From Hygrophila difformis (lineage: Eukaryota > Streptophyta > Magnoliopsida > Lamiales > Acanthaceae): a stretch of 64,000 nt of DNA. Shown in pieces: positions 11,214 through 22,945 of the stretch. The notes below the pieces were generated by a model, which ran no database searches, was not told the origin of the DNA, and saw only the letters and a program-made list of their open reading frames with translations. Position 1 is the first letter of the stretch. Each line of letters starts with the position of its first letter. A program made the position numbers and the translations under genes. The stretch lies in NCBI GenBank assembly GCA_030278955.1, contig JAOANR010000003.1, positions 50,378,902-50,442,901 on the forward strand. Reading direction: 5' to 3'.

Positions 11214-13304
11214 TTATGTCCCCATAACTGTGTCGGTATCGGTTTGGAACAATGTCGGGTAGCGTTCTCTCATGTCGGATTCTACTTCCCAAGTTGCCGT
11301 CTCACTTTCGTGGTTCGACCAAAGAACTTTGACAATTTTGATGGTTTTATTCCTCGTTACTCGTTCCTTAGTGTCGAGAATACGCACTGGGACTTCTTCA
11401 TAAGTCAAATCCTCATCGAGCTCAATTATCTCCGGTTGAAGTACATGTGTCGGGTCCGGCACATACTTCTTTAGTTGTAAGACATGGAAGACATTATGAA
11501 CTCGATCTAATTGTGGCGGTAAAGCCAGTCGATAGGCTAGAGTTCCGACTCGTTCTAGAATTTCGTAAGGTCCGATGTATCGAGGACTCAACTTTCCTCG
11601 TTTGCCAAAGCGCATCACCCCCTTCATGGGTGATATCTTTAGCATGACCCTATCTCCCACTTGAAATTCTAGGTCTCGTTGTCTCACGTCAGCGTAACTC
11701 TTCTGACAGTCTTGAGCGGCTTTCATTTTTTCTTGAATCACTTTGATTTGTTGAGCCATGTCTTCGATAAGTTGTGGTCCCACTACCACCGACTTATCGT
11801 TTTCTTCCCAGCTCAACGGGTTTCGGCACTTTCGTCCATACAACGCCTCGAAAGGTGCCATGCCAATGCTAGCATGATAGCTATTATTATAAGAGAATTC
11901 GATTAAAGGTAAATGGGATTCCCAATTTCCCTTAAATTCCAACACGCATGCTCTCAGCATGTCTTCTAGAGTTTGGATTGTTCTCTCGGTTTGACCATCC
12001 GTCATTGGGTGGAATGCGGTGTTCATTTTGATTTGAGTACCGAGAGCTTTTTGTAACTCCGTCCAAAAGTGAGAGACAAATCTACTGTCTCTATCGGAAA
12101 TGATGTCATGTGGTACTCCATGTCGTCGTACCACATTATCAATGTAGGCTCGGGCCAATTGGTCCATAGTCCACGTGTCCTTCATCGGGATAAATATGGC
12201 TGTCTTTGTTAGCCTATCCACAATCACCCAAATCTTGTTCATGCCTTTAGGTGATCGGGGTAATCCCGAGACAAAGTCCATCGAGATGCTATCCCACTTC
12301 CAACTTGGAATCTCTAGTGGTTGCATCAGTCCTAAGGGTTTATGTCGCACTGCCTTAACCTTTTGGCAGGTGAGACATTTCGCCACGAAGTCTGCCACTT
12401 CCTTCTTCATTCCCGGCCACCAATAGATCTTTTTCAGATCTTTGTAAAGTTTGTCGCCTCCGGGATGCACTGAATATGGCGTGTTGTGCCCTTCCTCCAT
12501 CAACCTTCGCTTCAACTCGGCACATTTAAGGGGCACGCACCATCTCCCTTTGAAACAAATGCTTCCATCCTCATGGACAGCAAATCCTATTGCCTTTCCT
12601 TCGGCAATATACCCCCTTATCTTCTCGAGTTTCGCATCGCCCGGTTGGGCGAGCTTAATCTCGTCCAATATTAGAGTTTCTACGACCATGGCGTTGATCG
12701 TTTCACTCACTGTGCCAGGATGCACAAGTTCTAACTCCAATCTTGCTAACTCATTGTACGATGCCGGCGGAATTACCAACGAGTTTGTCACGTGTTGGGT
12801 TTTCCGACTTAGGGCATCGGCTACCACATTCGCCTTCCCCTCGTGGTATGCTATCTCTAAATCGTAGTCTTTAATAAGTTCCAACCACCTTCGCTGTCTC
12901 AAATTCAACTCCTTCTGAGTGAATATATATTTCAAGCTCTTGTGATCGGTGAACATTCGACACTTCCGCCCATAAAGATAATGTCTCCATATCTTTAGAG
13001 CGAAAACGACCGCTGCCAACTCCAGGTCATGTGTCGGATAGTTTTCCTCGTGAGGTTTTAATTGGTGTGATGCATACGCTACGACTCTCGAGTCTTGCAT
13101 CAAAACACAACCTAAACCTTCATTCGAAGCATCGCTGTAAACTTCAAAGTCACCATTCTCTGATGGTAGTGTTAATACGGGTGTGGTTGTGAGTCGTTTC
13201 TTCAGCTCTTGAAACGCTGTCTCACAAGCCTCTGTCCACACGTATTTTACTCCCTTCTTAAGTAGCTGGGTCAAAGGTCGTGCGATTTTAGAAAAATCCT
13301 TCAC
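11214..13304 (-). CDS. Chromovirus pol part: RNase H, integrase, chromodomain
   Basis: 696 codons open. RNase H is at the start ([34 protein letters not shown]; residues about 55-165). The integrase zinc-binding HHCC region ([12 protein letters not shown]...CLTCQKVK, about 270-315) is followed by the catalytic core with D, D and E in [17 protein letters not shown] and [20 protein letters not shown] C-terminal motif and a chromodomain-like tail ([19 protein letters not shown]) end the protein; the tail targets integration to chromatin in this group. The upstream stop TGA at 13305-13307 lies exactly where relatives have arginine (GYYR then stop), so this frame is cut from the reverse transcriptase and cannot be translated normally. 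Confidence 0.9.
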   Translation of the reverse strand: MKDFSKIARPLTQLLKKGVKYVWTEACETAFQELKKRLTTTPVLTLPSENGDFEVYSDASNEGLGCVLMQDSRVVAYASHQLKPHEENYPTHDLELAAVVFALKIWRHYLYGRKCRMFTDHKSLKYIFTQKELNLRQRRWLELIKDYDLEIAYHEGKANVVADALSRKTQHVTNSLVIPPASYNELARLELELVHPGTVSETINAMVVETLILDEIKLAQPGDAKLEKIRGYIAEGKAIGFAVHEDGSICFKGRWCVPLKCAELKRRLMEEGHNTPYSVHPGGDKLYKDLKKIYWWPGMKKEVADFVAKCLTCQKVKAVRHKPLGLMQPLEIPSWKWDSISMDFVSGLPRSPKGMNKIWVIVDRLTKTAIFIPMKDTWTMDQLARAYIDNVVRRHGVPHDIISDRDSRFVSHFWTELQKALGTQIKMNTAFHPMTDGQTERTIQTLEDMLRACVLEFKGNWESHLPLIEFSYNNSYHASIGMAPFEALYGRKCRNPLSWEENDKSVVVGPQLIEDMAQQIKVIQEKMKAAQDCQKSYADVRQRDLEFQVGDRVMLKISPMKGVMRFGKRGKLSPRYIGPYEILERVGTLAYRLALPPQLDRVHNVFHVLQLKKYVPDPTHVLQPEIIELDEDLTYEEVPVRILDTKERVTRNKTIKIVKVLWSNHESETATWEVESDMRERYPTLFQTDTDTVMGT

Positions 13305-13453
13305 GAGTCATCTATAGTACCCGGCTAAGCCAAGGAAACTCCTTATCTCAGTTTGGCTTTTGCGAGTTGCCCATTCAGTTACGGTAGAGACTTTTGCCGG
13401 ATCCACTGAAACTCCATCAGCGGATACTATATGTCCAAGAAATGCTACCTCCT

Positions 13454-14191
13454 TCAACCAAAAATCGCATTTGGACAATTGCCGTATAGCTGATCCTTTC
13501 GCAAGGTCCCTAACACTTGGTGCAAGTGCTGGGCATGCTCCTCCTCGTTTTTCGAGTAGATCAAGATGTCATCAATGAACACCACTACGCACTGATCTAA
13601 CAGCTCTCGAAATACATTGTTCATGAGGTTCATGAACATTGCCGGAGCATTTGTTAACCCAAAGGATAACACCGTGAACTCGTATTGACCATATCGAGTT
13701 CGAAACGCCGTCTTCGGAATGTCTTTCTCGGCAATTCTCAACTGGTGATACCCAGATCGTAAGTCAATCTTCGAGAATACTGAAGCTCCCTTCAGTTGAT
13801 CAAATAGATCCTCTATTCTCGGCAGAGGGTATTTATTCTTAATGGTCACTTGGTTTAATCCTCGGTAATCTATGCAAAGACGTAATCCTCCGTCTTTCTT
13901 CTTAACAAATAAAACCGGTGCTCCCCAGGGGGAAGTACTCGGCCTTATGTATCCTTTTCCTAACAGCTCCTCGAGTTGGTCTTTTAACTCCTTCATTTCC
14001 AGTGGTGCCATCCGGTACGGAGCTTTTGAGACAGGCTCTGTGCCCGGAATGAGATCTATAGTAAACTCAAGATCTCTCTCAGGTGGCATTCCCTGGATGT
14101 CTTCGGGAAACACATCCGGGTATTCTCTTACCACTGGTATCCTATCAACCTTGTTCTCTTCCGCCTCAAGGTTGTGCACATAGCACAGCAT
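13454..14191 (-). pseudogene. Chromovirus reverse transcriptase, frameshifted
   Basis: Contains the palm motifs of a Ty3/gypsy reverse transcriptase: [50 protein letters not shown] and the active site [11 protein letters not shown] frame change near 13480-13500 ends the ORF within the connection after the palm; the expected sequence resumes in another frame and reaches the TGA at 13305. At the 5' end the frame differs from that of the protease (overlap 14166-14191), a second frame change. Confidence 0.88.
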
Positions 14192-14681
14192 ACAGTTCGT
14201 ACCTCTTACGCATCAAGTTACTTAGTTTAAGTGCACTAACGATTTTGTTAATTTTCTTAGGGGGCTGAGAGTAAAAGATAACTCTCTTTCCCCTACTTTT
14301 TGACAAGGTGATCTTTTGCTTTTGGCATTCGATCACCGCCTTATACTGGGATAACCAATCCATCCCCAGTAAGATGTCAAAGTCTCTTAAGTTAAATTCT
14401 ACTAAGTTCGCGAAGAATTCTACGTTCTTTATCACTATAGGAATTCCGTTATATCGTTTAGGGCAAGATACTACTTCTCCAGAAGGCAATTGAATTCCTA
14501 AGCTAATTCTCTCGCACTTAGGTAGAACTAACTCAGGCACTATCCTCGATGCTATGATTGAGCAGCTAGCTCCAGAATCAAATAGAATTCTAAGGGGCGT
14601 ATTCAAAACGTAAAATGTACCTGCCATCACTTCTCCTTGAGCAGGCACGTCCGCTTGATTAACCACGTTAAGCCTCCCCAT
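14166..14681 (-). pseudogene. Chromovirus aspartic protease
   Basis: The retropepsin active site reads ILFDSGASCSII, and the second motif DILLGMDWLSQY follows about 60 residues later. The frame is the same as that of gag (14775-15320) but separated from it by a TAG at about 14775-14777 in a Q/N-rich linker. It releases the mature proteins of the element. The ORF ends in a different frame from the reverse transcriptase. Confidence 0.85.
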
Positions 14682-14774
14682 AGGGCGTCCCTGATTGCCC
14701 TGCTGGTTCGCATTCGGCTGCTGATTTTGTTGTTGGTTTTGATTCTGAGGGTGCGGAGGTCGTTGGTTCTGATT

Positions 14775-15945
14775 CTAGTTTTGCGGCCTATTTTGAGGGG
14801 GTCTGTACCCCTGGTTATTTCCGTTCCGCCCGTTTTGATATTGAGGCCGTTCTTGCCCCGTGACCAAATCGTCCCTTCTCGTTATGTTCTCGACCCTGGT
14901 TCGGAAATCCCGTCGAACGTGACCCATTCGACCACATCGGAAGCAGACGCCCTGTTGAGGGCATCCCCTCGTCAGATGGGGTCGTCCACACCTTGGACAG
15001 GGTGGTATGGGTTCTTCTTGGTTAAACCTTCTCCCATTATTGTTTTGTTGGGGCCTATTCGGCCCTCTCCGCTGTTCGTTCCTTCCAGTGTTGTTCTCGC
15101 TTCTCGAGTCCCGGTTTCTCTTATCTTGGGGACCCCTACTGGACTCCCCACTCACCCTTCTCTTCAGTTGTTGCACACGCGCTACCGCCACAGCGCGGTC
15201 AGACACAGCTTGCAAATCGGGGTAGTGTACCCCCGCGATCACCTCGCGAACAGACAGGTTCAGTCCCATCTCGAACTTCTGTGCTTTCTCTGCATCCGTG
15301 GGGTACGAGTCTCGGTGCAAATCTCACCAGCTCCTTGAATCGTGTGTAGTACTCTTGTACGGTTTGGCCTCCTTGCTTCAGTGACAGGAATTCTTCGTAC
15401 ATGGCGGCTTTAGTACTCAAGGGATAGAATCGATCCCTGAGTAGTTCCATCATCTCCATCCACGAGTAGGGCTCGTCATCTTCAGTCAGCTTAGCTTGAG
15501 TCGCCTGCCACCAGTCGTCCGCTTCGCCTCCCAAGTAGTACGAAGCGACATGCACTCTTTCTCCTTCCGGACATTTCACTGCTCCCAGCAGCTTATCGAA
15601 GGTCCGGATCCATTCCTCCAGTTTGGCTGGATCCTCCTCACCAGCATAGTGGGGTGGCTGGTAGGGATTCACCATAGCCAGATAGTTAGGGCGAGCTTGG
15701 GGCGGAGGTACCGCCGCAGCTTGGCCCTGGTTGACTTGCGCGTTTCCGAGCGCAATCAACACCTCCTCTATCGTCCGAAGACGATCGCCCACATTGTTCG
15801 GTGCGGGGGCATCCTGTGCACCTTGGAGTTGTTCCTCTACAGGTTGGGCCGGTTCCGTGACATTTGGGGGTATTTCGGTAGGTGTTTCAGTGGTGGTTTG
15901 GGGAGCGGGTTGAGTTCTTCCTCTTCCTCTTCCTCTGGGTGCCAT
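14775..15945 (-). pseudogene. Chromovirus gag, frameshifted
   Basis: I place the start at the ATG at 15943-15945 (MAPRGRGRGRTQ). The capsid region (YAGEEDPAKLEEWIRTFDKLL, WWQATQAKL, EYYTRFKELVRFAPRLV) is clear. A 1-2 base indel near 15310 shifts the frame; the rest continues at 14775-15320 and ends in a nucleocapsid with CPRCGRPHLTRGC and CFRCGRMGHVRRDF. In the second knuckle the last cysteine of the CCHC pattern reads phenylalanine. The protein packages the element's RNA; this copy is inactive. Confidence 0.87.
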
Positions 15946-16248
15946 TCTGGTACAAATAGGGTGGATTAGGACTTGTGAATTTAACATATAGTCTAAGCAA
16001 TTTCTATAAATATATATGTGTTTGGTAATTTAGCACGTGGTGCTCGATCGAACTAAGAAGCGCCGTACACCTCGGGGTTTTATTTTAATTTGTTTTATTT
16101 CGATTTTTTTCTGTTGTACGGACAGGTCTGTTCGTTTTTTTTTTTTCGATTTATTACAAATAAATCGGGCATTTTATTTCCTTAAACGAAATTTTAGTAC
16201 AAAAGTAGAAAGATTTTCCTAGCAAAATAGTATCTAAAAATAGAATCT

Positions 16249-16569
16249 CTAGCGTCTCAAGACGTCCTCCGGTGGGGTAGCAGGATCCTTCTCCGGGTCT
16301 TCCTCCTCCGAACTCGGCGGCAGTAGATCATCAAAGATAGTGTTCAGGTCTTGCCCATGGGCATCGATGTGTTCCTTCAGTATTAGGTTTTGTGTAGTGA
16401 GGGTTTGGACTTGGCGTTCGAGTTGGTTTATGCGGTGGTGATCCGCCTCTCTCAAGTTGCCCATGTGGTGCAAATTGGCCTCCAATTGAGCCATACGATG
16501 TTTCATTTGGTCTAGGGTTTGTTTGGAGTCGAAGTGCACGCTCATCATTTTGATCATCAAGTTCACCAT
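16249..16569 (-). CDS. Small coiled-coil ORF between the 5' LTR and gag
   Basis: 106 codons from an ATG at about 16569, in the leader upstream of gag. The sequence has heptad-like leucine spacing (MAQLEANLHHMGNL, INQLERQVQTLTTQNLILK) and an acidic tail (PPSSEEEDPEKD). It is the only intact frame in this otherwise broken element apart from RNase H-integrase. I do not recognise a family; it could be an extra ORF of the element, translated first from the genomic RNA, or a chance frame. Its regular coiled-coil pattern argues for a real protein. Confidence 0.5.
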   Translation of the reverse strand: MVNLMIKMMSVHFDSKQTLDQMKHRMAQLEANLHHMGNLREADHHRINQLERQVQTLTTQNLILKEHIDAHGQDLNTIFDDLLPPSSEEEDPEKDPATPPEDVLRR

Positions 16570-16608
16570 ATCTTAACTAGCCATCTAGCGCAAGCAAAAG
16601 ATCTAAGT

Positions 16609-16722
16609 TAATTTCGCCAAGATTCTAAGTTCAATTTCACCAAGATTCTAAGTTCAAATTCGCCAAGATTCTAAGTTCAAATTTGCCAAGATTCTAAGTT
16701 CGAATTCGCCAAGATTCTAAGT
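16609..16722. repeat. Five tandem 22-23 bp repeats in the chromovirus leader
   Basis: The unit TTCGCCAAGATTCTAAGTTC recurs five times with single-base changes, between the small ORF and the primer site. Confidence 0.85.
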
Positions 16723-16920
16723 TTATAGAAGAGATGCAATATGCATATGCAAATGATGATCCCCCCCAAAAATAATTTAATGCACCATACATGTTTTTTT
16801 TCCATGGGTTTTAAAATAAAAATTTTCCATGGAAATAATACTTTAAAATTTAAAATAATAGTCAGAATATTAATAGTAGTTTAAAAATAATAGGGGTTTA
16901 AAAATAATAGTTTAAAAATA

Positions 16921-16940
16921 GCCGGGCTCTGATACCAACT
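16921..16940 (-). other. Primer-binding site of the chromovirus (initiator tRNA-Met type)
   Basis: On the - strand, three bases after the 5' LTR end, TGGTATCAGAGCCCGG reads; TGGTATCAGAGC is complementary to the 3' end of plant initiator tRNA-Met. Confidence 0.88.
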
Positions 16941-19552
16941 TGTAACACCCCGGTTTTTGGTCACCCAGGTCGGGATGTCACCGCCACATCCCCCTAGTAA
17001 GACACGGTTTCTCTGAGCTTACTAAAGGAATGCAAGGCTAGGTATTGCAGTATTTAAAACATTTAAAGCATTCAAAATAGCCCGTACGATATAATTCGAA
17101 AATAATAATATCATAGCGCAGCGGAAATAATTGTTTTAGTATAGTATCGCAGCGGAAAATGTAAATAGGGCCGACATGGCCAAAACACGGGTTAAACAGG
17201 CCCGTTCATAATATAGTCTAATGTACGAATTTAAAAACAAAATAATATTTCCCAAAAGTAAAGTTCCCATGCATGAACGTGCTCATGTTCATTCTACGTA
17301 CTCTGTAAGAAAAGAAAATAAAAATGGTTTGGTCAGCACAACTTGCTGAGTAAGTTAACACATGCATGATCGTAGGGTTTAAAAGCCATAATTTAATATT
17401 TAAATAAAACATGATATTACCATAAATAATTCAGTATAATTTAATCAACTATCCAGTTTGCATAATTCAGTTCAGGGATTCCTTTAATAGCACATTTCAT
17501 ATAATCTAGAATAAAAGCCATAATTTAAATAAGCATTTAAATAATTTAATTGGACAACAAATATAATTTAATTTAATTTAAATTTCCCCCTTACATCCCA
17601 GATTCAGTATTTCAAGTATTTCACGATTGCATCGCAATCTCAACAAGCTTAGCCGGTAGCCCGGCGGCCGCAACCGTATCAGCCATACCCAGTACCACTC
17701 CGGAGCCTCGGGAAACCCATGTGGATATTCTCGAGAGTGTAGGCTCTATATCTCATGCCGTTTTGGCAATATCATATATGAATTTCGCGCGGGGTCACCA
17801 TCGTCCATTAAGGCACGAAGTGAATCGTTAGGGGGCACCCTGCAGAGCACTCACCCCTAATTTTAATTTATCAAGTTTGTAAAGGGATTTAGTTTCAAAA
17901 ATCTGATTTCAATTTAGTTTATTCAACAATCATGTTTCAACTCATTTCAACCCTAAAGGTTAATTTCATGTTTCAACAAGATTTCAAGATTTGACTTTCG
18001 GTAAACCACTGTTTACTCTAAAATTCGTCTAAAATCAGATTTAACTCCAAAAATTCTGAAATTTCACGACTGACTCAGAAACGTCGAGATCTACAACTTT
18101 TGTGTTTTAACTTTTTCAATCCGAGATACCGAAATAGGTCAAAAACACTAATTTTCACAGAACCACAAATCTGTCCGAATTTTTACAGACCACAGTTTAG
18201 AGATATTGAAATCTACCATAGCAAATCAACTCCAAATTTAATGAAATTTTACGGAGACCATCTTAAGACATTTATCTACAACTTTCATGTTCGGCCAAAG
18301 ATCTAAATCGGTCTAGAACCTATGTCAAAAACGTGATCAAGATCGGACCTAAGTTCTGTCAAGAATTTCAAGATCTAGTTTCAAGCAGTTCGGTTTCGGA
18401 TGGTTTTCACATATCAAATCGTCTCTAAAAATTCTAAAAATTTTACAGTAGATATATCTAAGCCTTAGGAACGTTTTTCATGTTTTAAGTTTTTCCATTT
18501 GACGTCGTTTTAAGGTTCGGAAAAATTCGACAAAACTGTTGCGCCGGTAAAAACAAACATTGGCAGATTTACGATTTCTTGTTAAATCTTTTAGTTTCAA
18601 ACGTTTTAATTCCTCCCAAAACCATGTAAGGCTAACTTACTGAGTTGTGAACGTCCGGGACCGTCTATTTCGAAGGCGTGGCTTCCAGGTCACCGTTTCT
18701 CCTCTCCGTCCGTCGGGTTCTACGTTCTAGATCCAATTCGAGGTGTAGAAAGGAAAGAGACGAGGTTAGAATCCGTTTTCGGATTGAAACTAAAAAGAAT
18801 CTGATGGACTAGAACTTACCACACGTCGGAAATCCTTTGATTTTCGTCCAAAAGCTGCTGCCTTGGTTTTTGATGCCTTCGTAGACTTCCGGATCTAGGG
18901 TTTTGTGTATAGAGAGTATCGTAGGGTGTTGAAAAGGGTTTAGGGTCCGTCAAGAGAGTTATTTATAGAGGTTAGGACCTAGGAGGACATCCAAGTCCGC
19001 CTCTAAGGGTCTTGAGCTGATAGATGTTCAACCGAAGGTCGAAAAATCCGCGTTCGGGCGAGAGATTCACGCAACGGGCGAATCTATCGCGCGGCGCGGT
19101 GCGGTCGTGGCGCGCTCCCCCTTCTTCGACCGCGCGGCCACCGCGCCGGCTTCGCCTGGACTTCGGTCCGGGCGGGTCGTGCGATCCGTTGTGCTTTCCC
19201 TCCTCTCTTTCGGACTTCTATCCCTCTATGCTCCCGTTTTATGATCTTCGGGGTCTCTTCGGGTTTCTACTTTCTCTCTAAGTTTTTACTCGGGTCTAAT
19301 TGGATGTTTGGACTCGAATTCTCGAGTTCATTGGTGTCGTGTTCCGGTGTAGAATTTATTTACCTTTAATAATTCCTTTTATTTAATTAAATTCCTTTAA
19401 TTCCTTTTTAAGTAAAAATCTCATTTCTCATTCCCTTATCTTTATTTATTTCTTTATTTGCTGGATTTATTTATTTATGGTATTTATTGTATTTATTGTT
19501 TATTTATTTAATTATTGTTTTATTTTATATTGGAAAATTCTCGGGTATTACA
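16941..19552 (-). repeat. 5' LTR of the chromovirus
   Basis: 2612 bp. It contains a TATA box on the - strand (CTATAAATAA, about 18960-18969) that would drive the genomic RNA. It differs from the other LTR by scattered substitutions and small indels. Confidence 0.92.
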
Positions 19553-19609
19553 GGTTGTATGGGACGCATAATAAATTTCAATTTTTAAAAAATGTATTTT
19601 CCATTATTT

Positions 19610-19740
19610 TTTTTTTGATAAAAATTGACACTAATGTGTCGGCAAAAGTGTATGGGAATCAAAGTCACACAAATTACAAAAGGGATAAAGGGGAGGGATA
19701 GGGGACGGGGGAGAATCGAAACCCCAACTATAAGATTGAA
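19610..19740 (-). mobile_element. SINE-like repeat
   Basis: Shares GACACTAATGTGTCGGCAAA, GGGATAAAGGGGAGGGATAG and an end CGAAACCCCAACT with the copy at 63795-63935 and, in the other orientation, 21792-21960. A B-box-like motif and A-rich tail on the - strand suggest a tRNA-derived SINE. Confidence 0.5.
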
Positions 19741-20039
19741 AGTCGTGGAAAATGAACACTAGGTCAAGTGCTCATTCAATTTTCCAATAATAAGGTTTTA
19801 ATACAAATAAATTTCGAATATAGTACAAAATTTTATAGGTTCTTGTTTAATTTCTTTTTAACGAAAAATAATATGGGATTTGTTAGGGTGCAGAGACATG
19901 ATGTACTGCGGATGCTTGTACACCGTTGATGCATTTTGTAAATTGATGGTTGAGATTAATTTAAGGTTAAAATAGTAAATTTGTGTAAAAGTAAATGTAA
20001 CGGAAATGAGAGAATTTTTTGCTACTAATATATGAGTAA

Positions 20040-20535
20040 TATATAATTCAGCGACAGTAATGTATAATTCAGCGACGAAACATGTATTATTCGGTATAAA
20101 AACGTACCTGAAATGCTTTCAGTTGAGTCCTTGAATTGTTGATGAAAAAGTCGCTGAATTGTTCTTGATAGTGTCGCTGAAATGTTCTTGGTAGCGTCGC
20201 TGAATTGTTCCTGTAAATGTCGCTGAATTGTTTTTGATATCATCGCTGAAGTTTTCCGTAGCATCTCTGAATTCTTCTTGGTTGAGCCGCTGAATTATTC
20301 TGGGTAGTGTCGCTGAATTCCTTTACTTAAAGTCGCTAAAATATATTTGATAGCATCACTGATTTATTTTCTGTAGCACCACGGAATTATATTTGGTAGC
20401 ATTGCTGAATTATTCTTGGTAGTATCGCTGAATTATGCTAGATACGGTCGCTGAATTCCTCTACTTGTGGTCCCTGAAATATATTTTATAGCATCACTTA
20501 ATTGTTTTTGGTAACATCGCTGAAATGATCTATTA
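20040..20535. repeat. Degenerate tandem array, unit about 27 bp
   Basis: The unit resembles GTCGCTGAATTGTTCTTGGTA and recurs about 16 times with many changes. The 27-bp period leaves a reading frame open on the - strand at 20025-20264, which I regard as a by-product. AT-rich repeats of another kind (AAATATTAGATATGAT) follow to 20690. Confidence 0.75.
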
Positions 20536-20699
20536 ATAAATTTGATACATATCTTTGATCATAAAAAGATATTATTTGAAATATTAGATATGGATTATCA
20601 AATATTTGATATGATTTACCAAATATTAAATATGATAACATACTAAATATAGAGTTACCAAATATTAGATATGATAACATGTCTAAAATACTTGTCTTG

Positions 20700-21080
20700 T
20701 CGCTGAAATGATTTGTTATTAAAATGGATTATCATTGTGTTATTACAATTATACCCCTATTAACCTACCACCGTTGAATGCTTTTGAATGACTATGATTG
20801 ATGTCTTAATGTGCTGCGGACTCCATGATTGCACCATAACTGAACCCATAATAATATAGTTTAAAAAAGGAAAATTGAGTCCTAGTTGTATAATACTTGT
20901 TCGTGTGTAACTTGAAAATTAAATTAATCATGCATGAGAAAATAACAATTTACTACAATATACCCTCTTTTTAATCCAGTTACCTCTCGTGTAATTATAA
21001 TACGGAGTATATACAATTAGTTTTAAAATCCTGAATTAAAAAAACACATCAGGTGATCAAACAACTCAATAAAACTATTT
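20700..21080. other. AT-rich intergenic DNA
   Basis: No gene or repeat recognised. A phrase near 20745-20845 (ACCGTTGAATGCTTTTG, GTGCTGCGGA) loosely repeats one at 19905-19945 in direct orientation, flanking the tandem array. Confidence 0.4.
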
Positions 21081-21095
21081 TTACGGGGATGCGGT

Positions 21096-21791
21096 TAGGG
21101 ATGTAAACGGGTAGGGTAGGGTACGGGTAGGTCACCTCCACTTACTATCCGAAATATAATTATCCTACCATTACTCTATCCTATTACCCTAAAAGTAAAT
21201 ATTGGGTAGGATTTGGGTCATACCAGTCGGGTATGTAGATTATCCACGGGTTAACGGATACCCGAAATCTTAAATATTACATAGTTAACCGACTCTACCC
21301 GACCCAAATTTAATAAAGAAAAACTTATTTTTCACCATCAAAAATAAATAAAACCTTCATTATTGCACGAGAACAAAATTTAAAGAATATTCAAAAGATA
21401 CCGCTAAAGCAACATAAATAAATACTGTAATATTTAATAATATTAAGCAAAAAATTCATAAATCTTTTTACTGTCAAATCTCAAAAGTTAATAAATTTAA
21501 AATATAAAAATAAATAAATAAAAAATATATAAATATATCTCAATATATAATATAATTTAAATATATATATAAGTATATTATATATAGATAAATAAATATA
21601 TATATTTTAATCGGGTAATCGGGTAGGATAATCGGGTAATATATGAAATCCGTACCCTACCCGCACCCGATATGATTTAGTTCGGTTTTGGGTAATACCC
21701 TACCCGTTATCCGATTATTTCTACCCTACCCTACCCGATACCCGATTACCCGACGGGTTACCCGACCCTACGGGTAAAGTTGACATCCCTA
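21096..21791. mobile_element. hAT-type MITE rich in GGGTA motifs
   Basis: Ends TAGGGATGTAAACGGG and its inverted partner at the right (ACATCCCTA). Flanks GATGCGGT (21088-21095) and GATGCGGG (21792-21799) form an 8-bp duplication with one mismatch, typical of hAT. Arms carry many GGGTA/TACCC motifs. It is inserted in a SINE. Confidence 0.82.
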
Positions 21792-21960
21792 GATGCGGGA
21801 CTTACGCTAGTAGTGAGGTCTCCCAATTCTTAATCTATAGGTTGGAGGTTCGATTCCCCACCCGGCCCTTATCCCTCCCCTTTATCATTTTGTAATTTAT
21901 GTGGTATGGGCTCTCACCACCCTTTAATAGCCTGTATAAAATTAAAAAAAAAAAAAACTA
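21792..21960 (+). mobile_element. tRNA-derived SINE, split by the hAT MITE
   Basis: B box GGTTCGATTCC (about 21847-21857), an A-box-like TAGTAGTGAGG about 35 bp upstream, shared body CCCTTATCCCTCCCCTTTATC, and an A-rich end at about 21943-21957. The 5' tip lies on the other side of the MITE, just before 21096. Confidence 0.65.
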
Positions 21961-22346
21961 TTTTCACATTTCTTGCAAAAATTTCTCAGGTACTATTTAG
22001 AATTACTTTGTTACTATAATAGAAGGTGAATCGAAACTAATGCATAAATTTAATGCCCAAAATTAAGTGCATGGATATCTTCTTCTTCTTTTTTTTTCAT
22101 GAAAAATTGCTCTCAGGTAATATTAAAATTCCTGCAAATACAGAAGTTTTTTTTTTTAAAAAAAATGACACCAGCAAACTCCACTTTACCGTTGAATGGA
22201 ATATTGGAATCTAAACTAACACGTAAAGTTAATGCTAAAATTAAATGCTTGAAATTGAATCTTGTAATTTTATGGTGTATTCTGCACAATTATCTGTACC
22301 TACCAGCGGGAGCTTTAGGAATTATACGTAGATTGATAGGGATGAG

Positions 22347-22937
22347 TAGGGCTGGGGAAAAATACCGAATATACCGCATACCGCACATATCGTGCCGAAA
22401 AAATACCGAGAATACCGAAATTTTTGGTATACTGTAATTTTCGGTACGGTATGATACCGTACCGTAAGATTTCGGTACGGTAACGGTATAAATTTTTTGA
22501 TACCGCGGTATACCGTTACCGTACCGAACTTCACTATATACCGCGGTATCGGTATATCGGTATGTACCGATTCTTCGGTATATCGGTATATACCGCGATA
22601 CCGATATATACCGCAATACCGATATGCTGGTATATAGAGAATGTTCGGTATGTCGGTATATACCGCAATACCGGTATGTCGGTATGTTGGTATATACCGT
22701 GATACCGGTATTCCGGTATGTACCGAAAGGTTCGGTATATCGGTATATACCGAACATACCGAAATGTCGGTATGGCAACGGTATGGAAATATTTCATACC
22801 GAAAATTTCGGTATACCGAAGATCGGTATACCGAAAGGTGCGGTACGGCAACGGTATAAAAATTTCCATACCGTAAGGTTCGGTACGGTATACGGTACGG
22901 CGAAATTTTTTCGGTATACCGTACCGACCCACCCCTA
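22347..22937. mobile_element. hAT-type MITE built of CGGTATACCG motifs
   Basis: Ends TAGGGCTGGGG and CCCACCCCTA (inverted, about 10 of 11 bases). A perfect 8-bp duplication GGGATGAG flanks it at 22339-22346 and 22938-22945. The inside consists almost wholly of GGTATACCG-like palindromic units, which keep long frames open on both strands; those frames are not genes. Confidence 0.9.
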
Positions 22938-22945
22938 GGGATGAG

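Larger units (their letters stand above)
8371..19552 (-). mobile_element. Complete Ty3/gypsy chromovirus, Tekay/Del-like, inactivated
   Basis: Two long terminal repeats (8371-10977 and 16941-19552) in the same orientation start TGTAACACCCC and end ATTACA on the + strand. The 5-bp duplication GGTTG flanks the element at 8366-8370 and 19553-19557. The primer site and polypurine tract place the coding strand on -. Order on that strand: LTR, primer site, small coiled-coil ORF, gag, protease, reverse transcriptase, RNase H, integrase with chromodomain-like tail, LTR. Long LTRs, a gag starting MAPRGRGRGR and the chromodomain fit the Tekay/Del group. The LTRs differ by about six bases in the first 300, so the copy is not new. 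At least three frame changes and two stops break gag-pol. Confidence 0.93.

Noticed and set aside
22290..22938. Overlapping frames of 100-160 codons rich in Y, R and I on both strands
   Set aside because: They are translations of the CGGTATACCG units in the hAT MITE and have no domain or start context.
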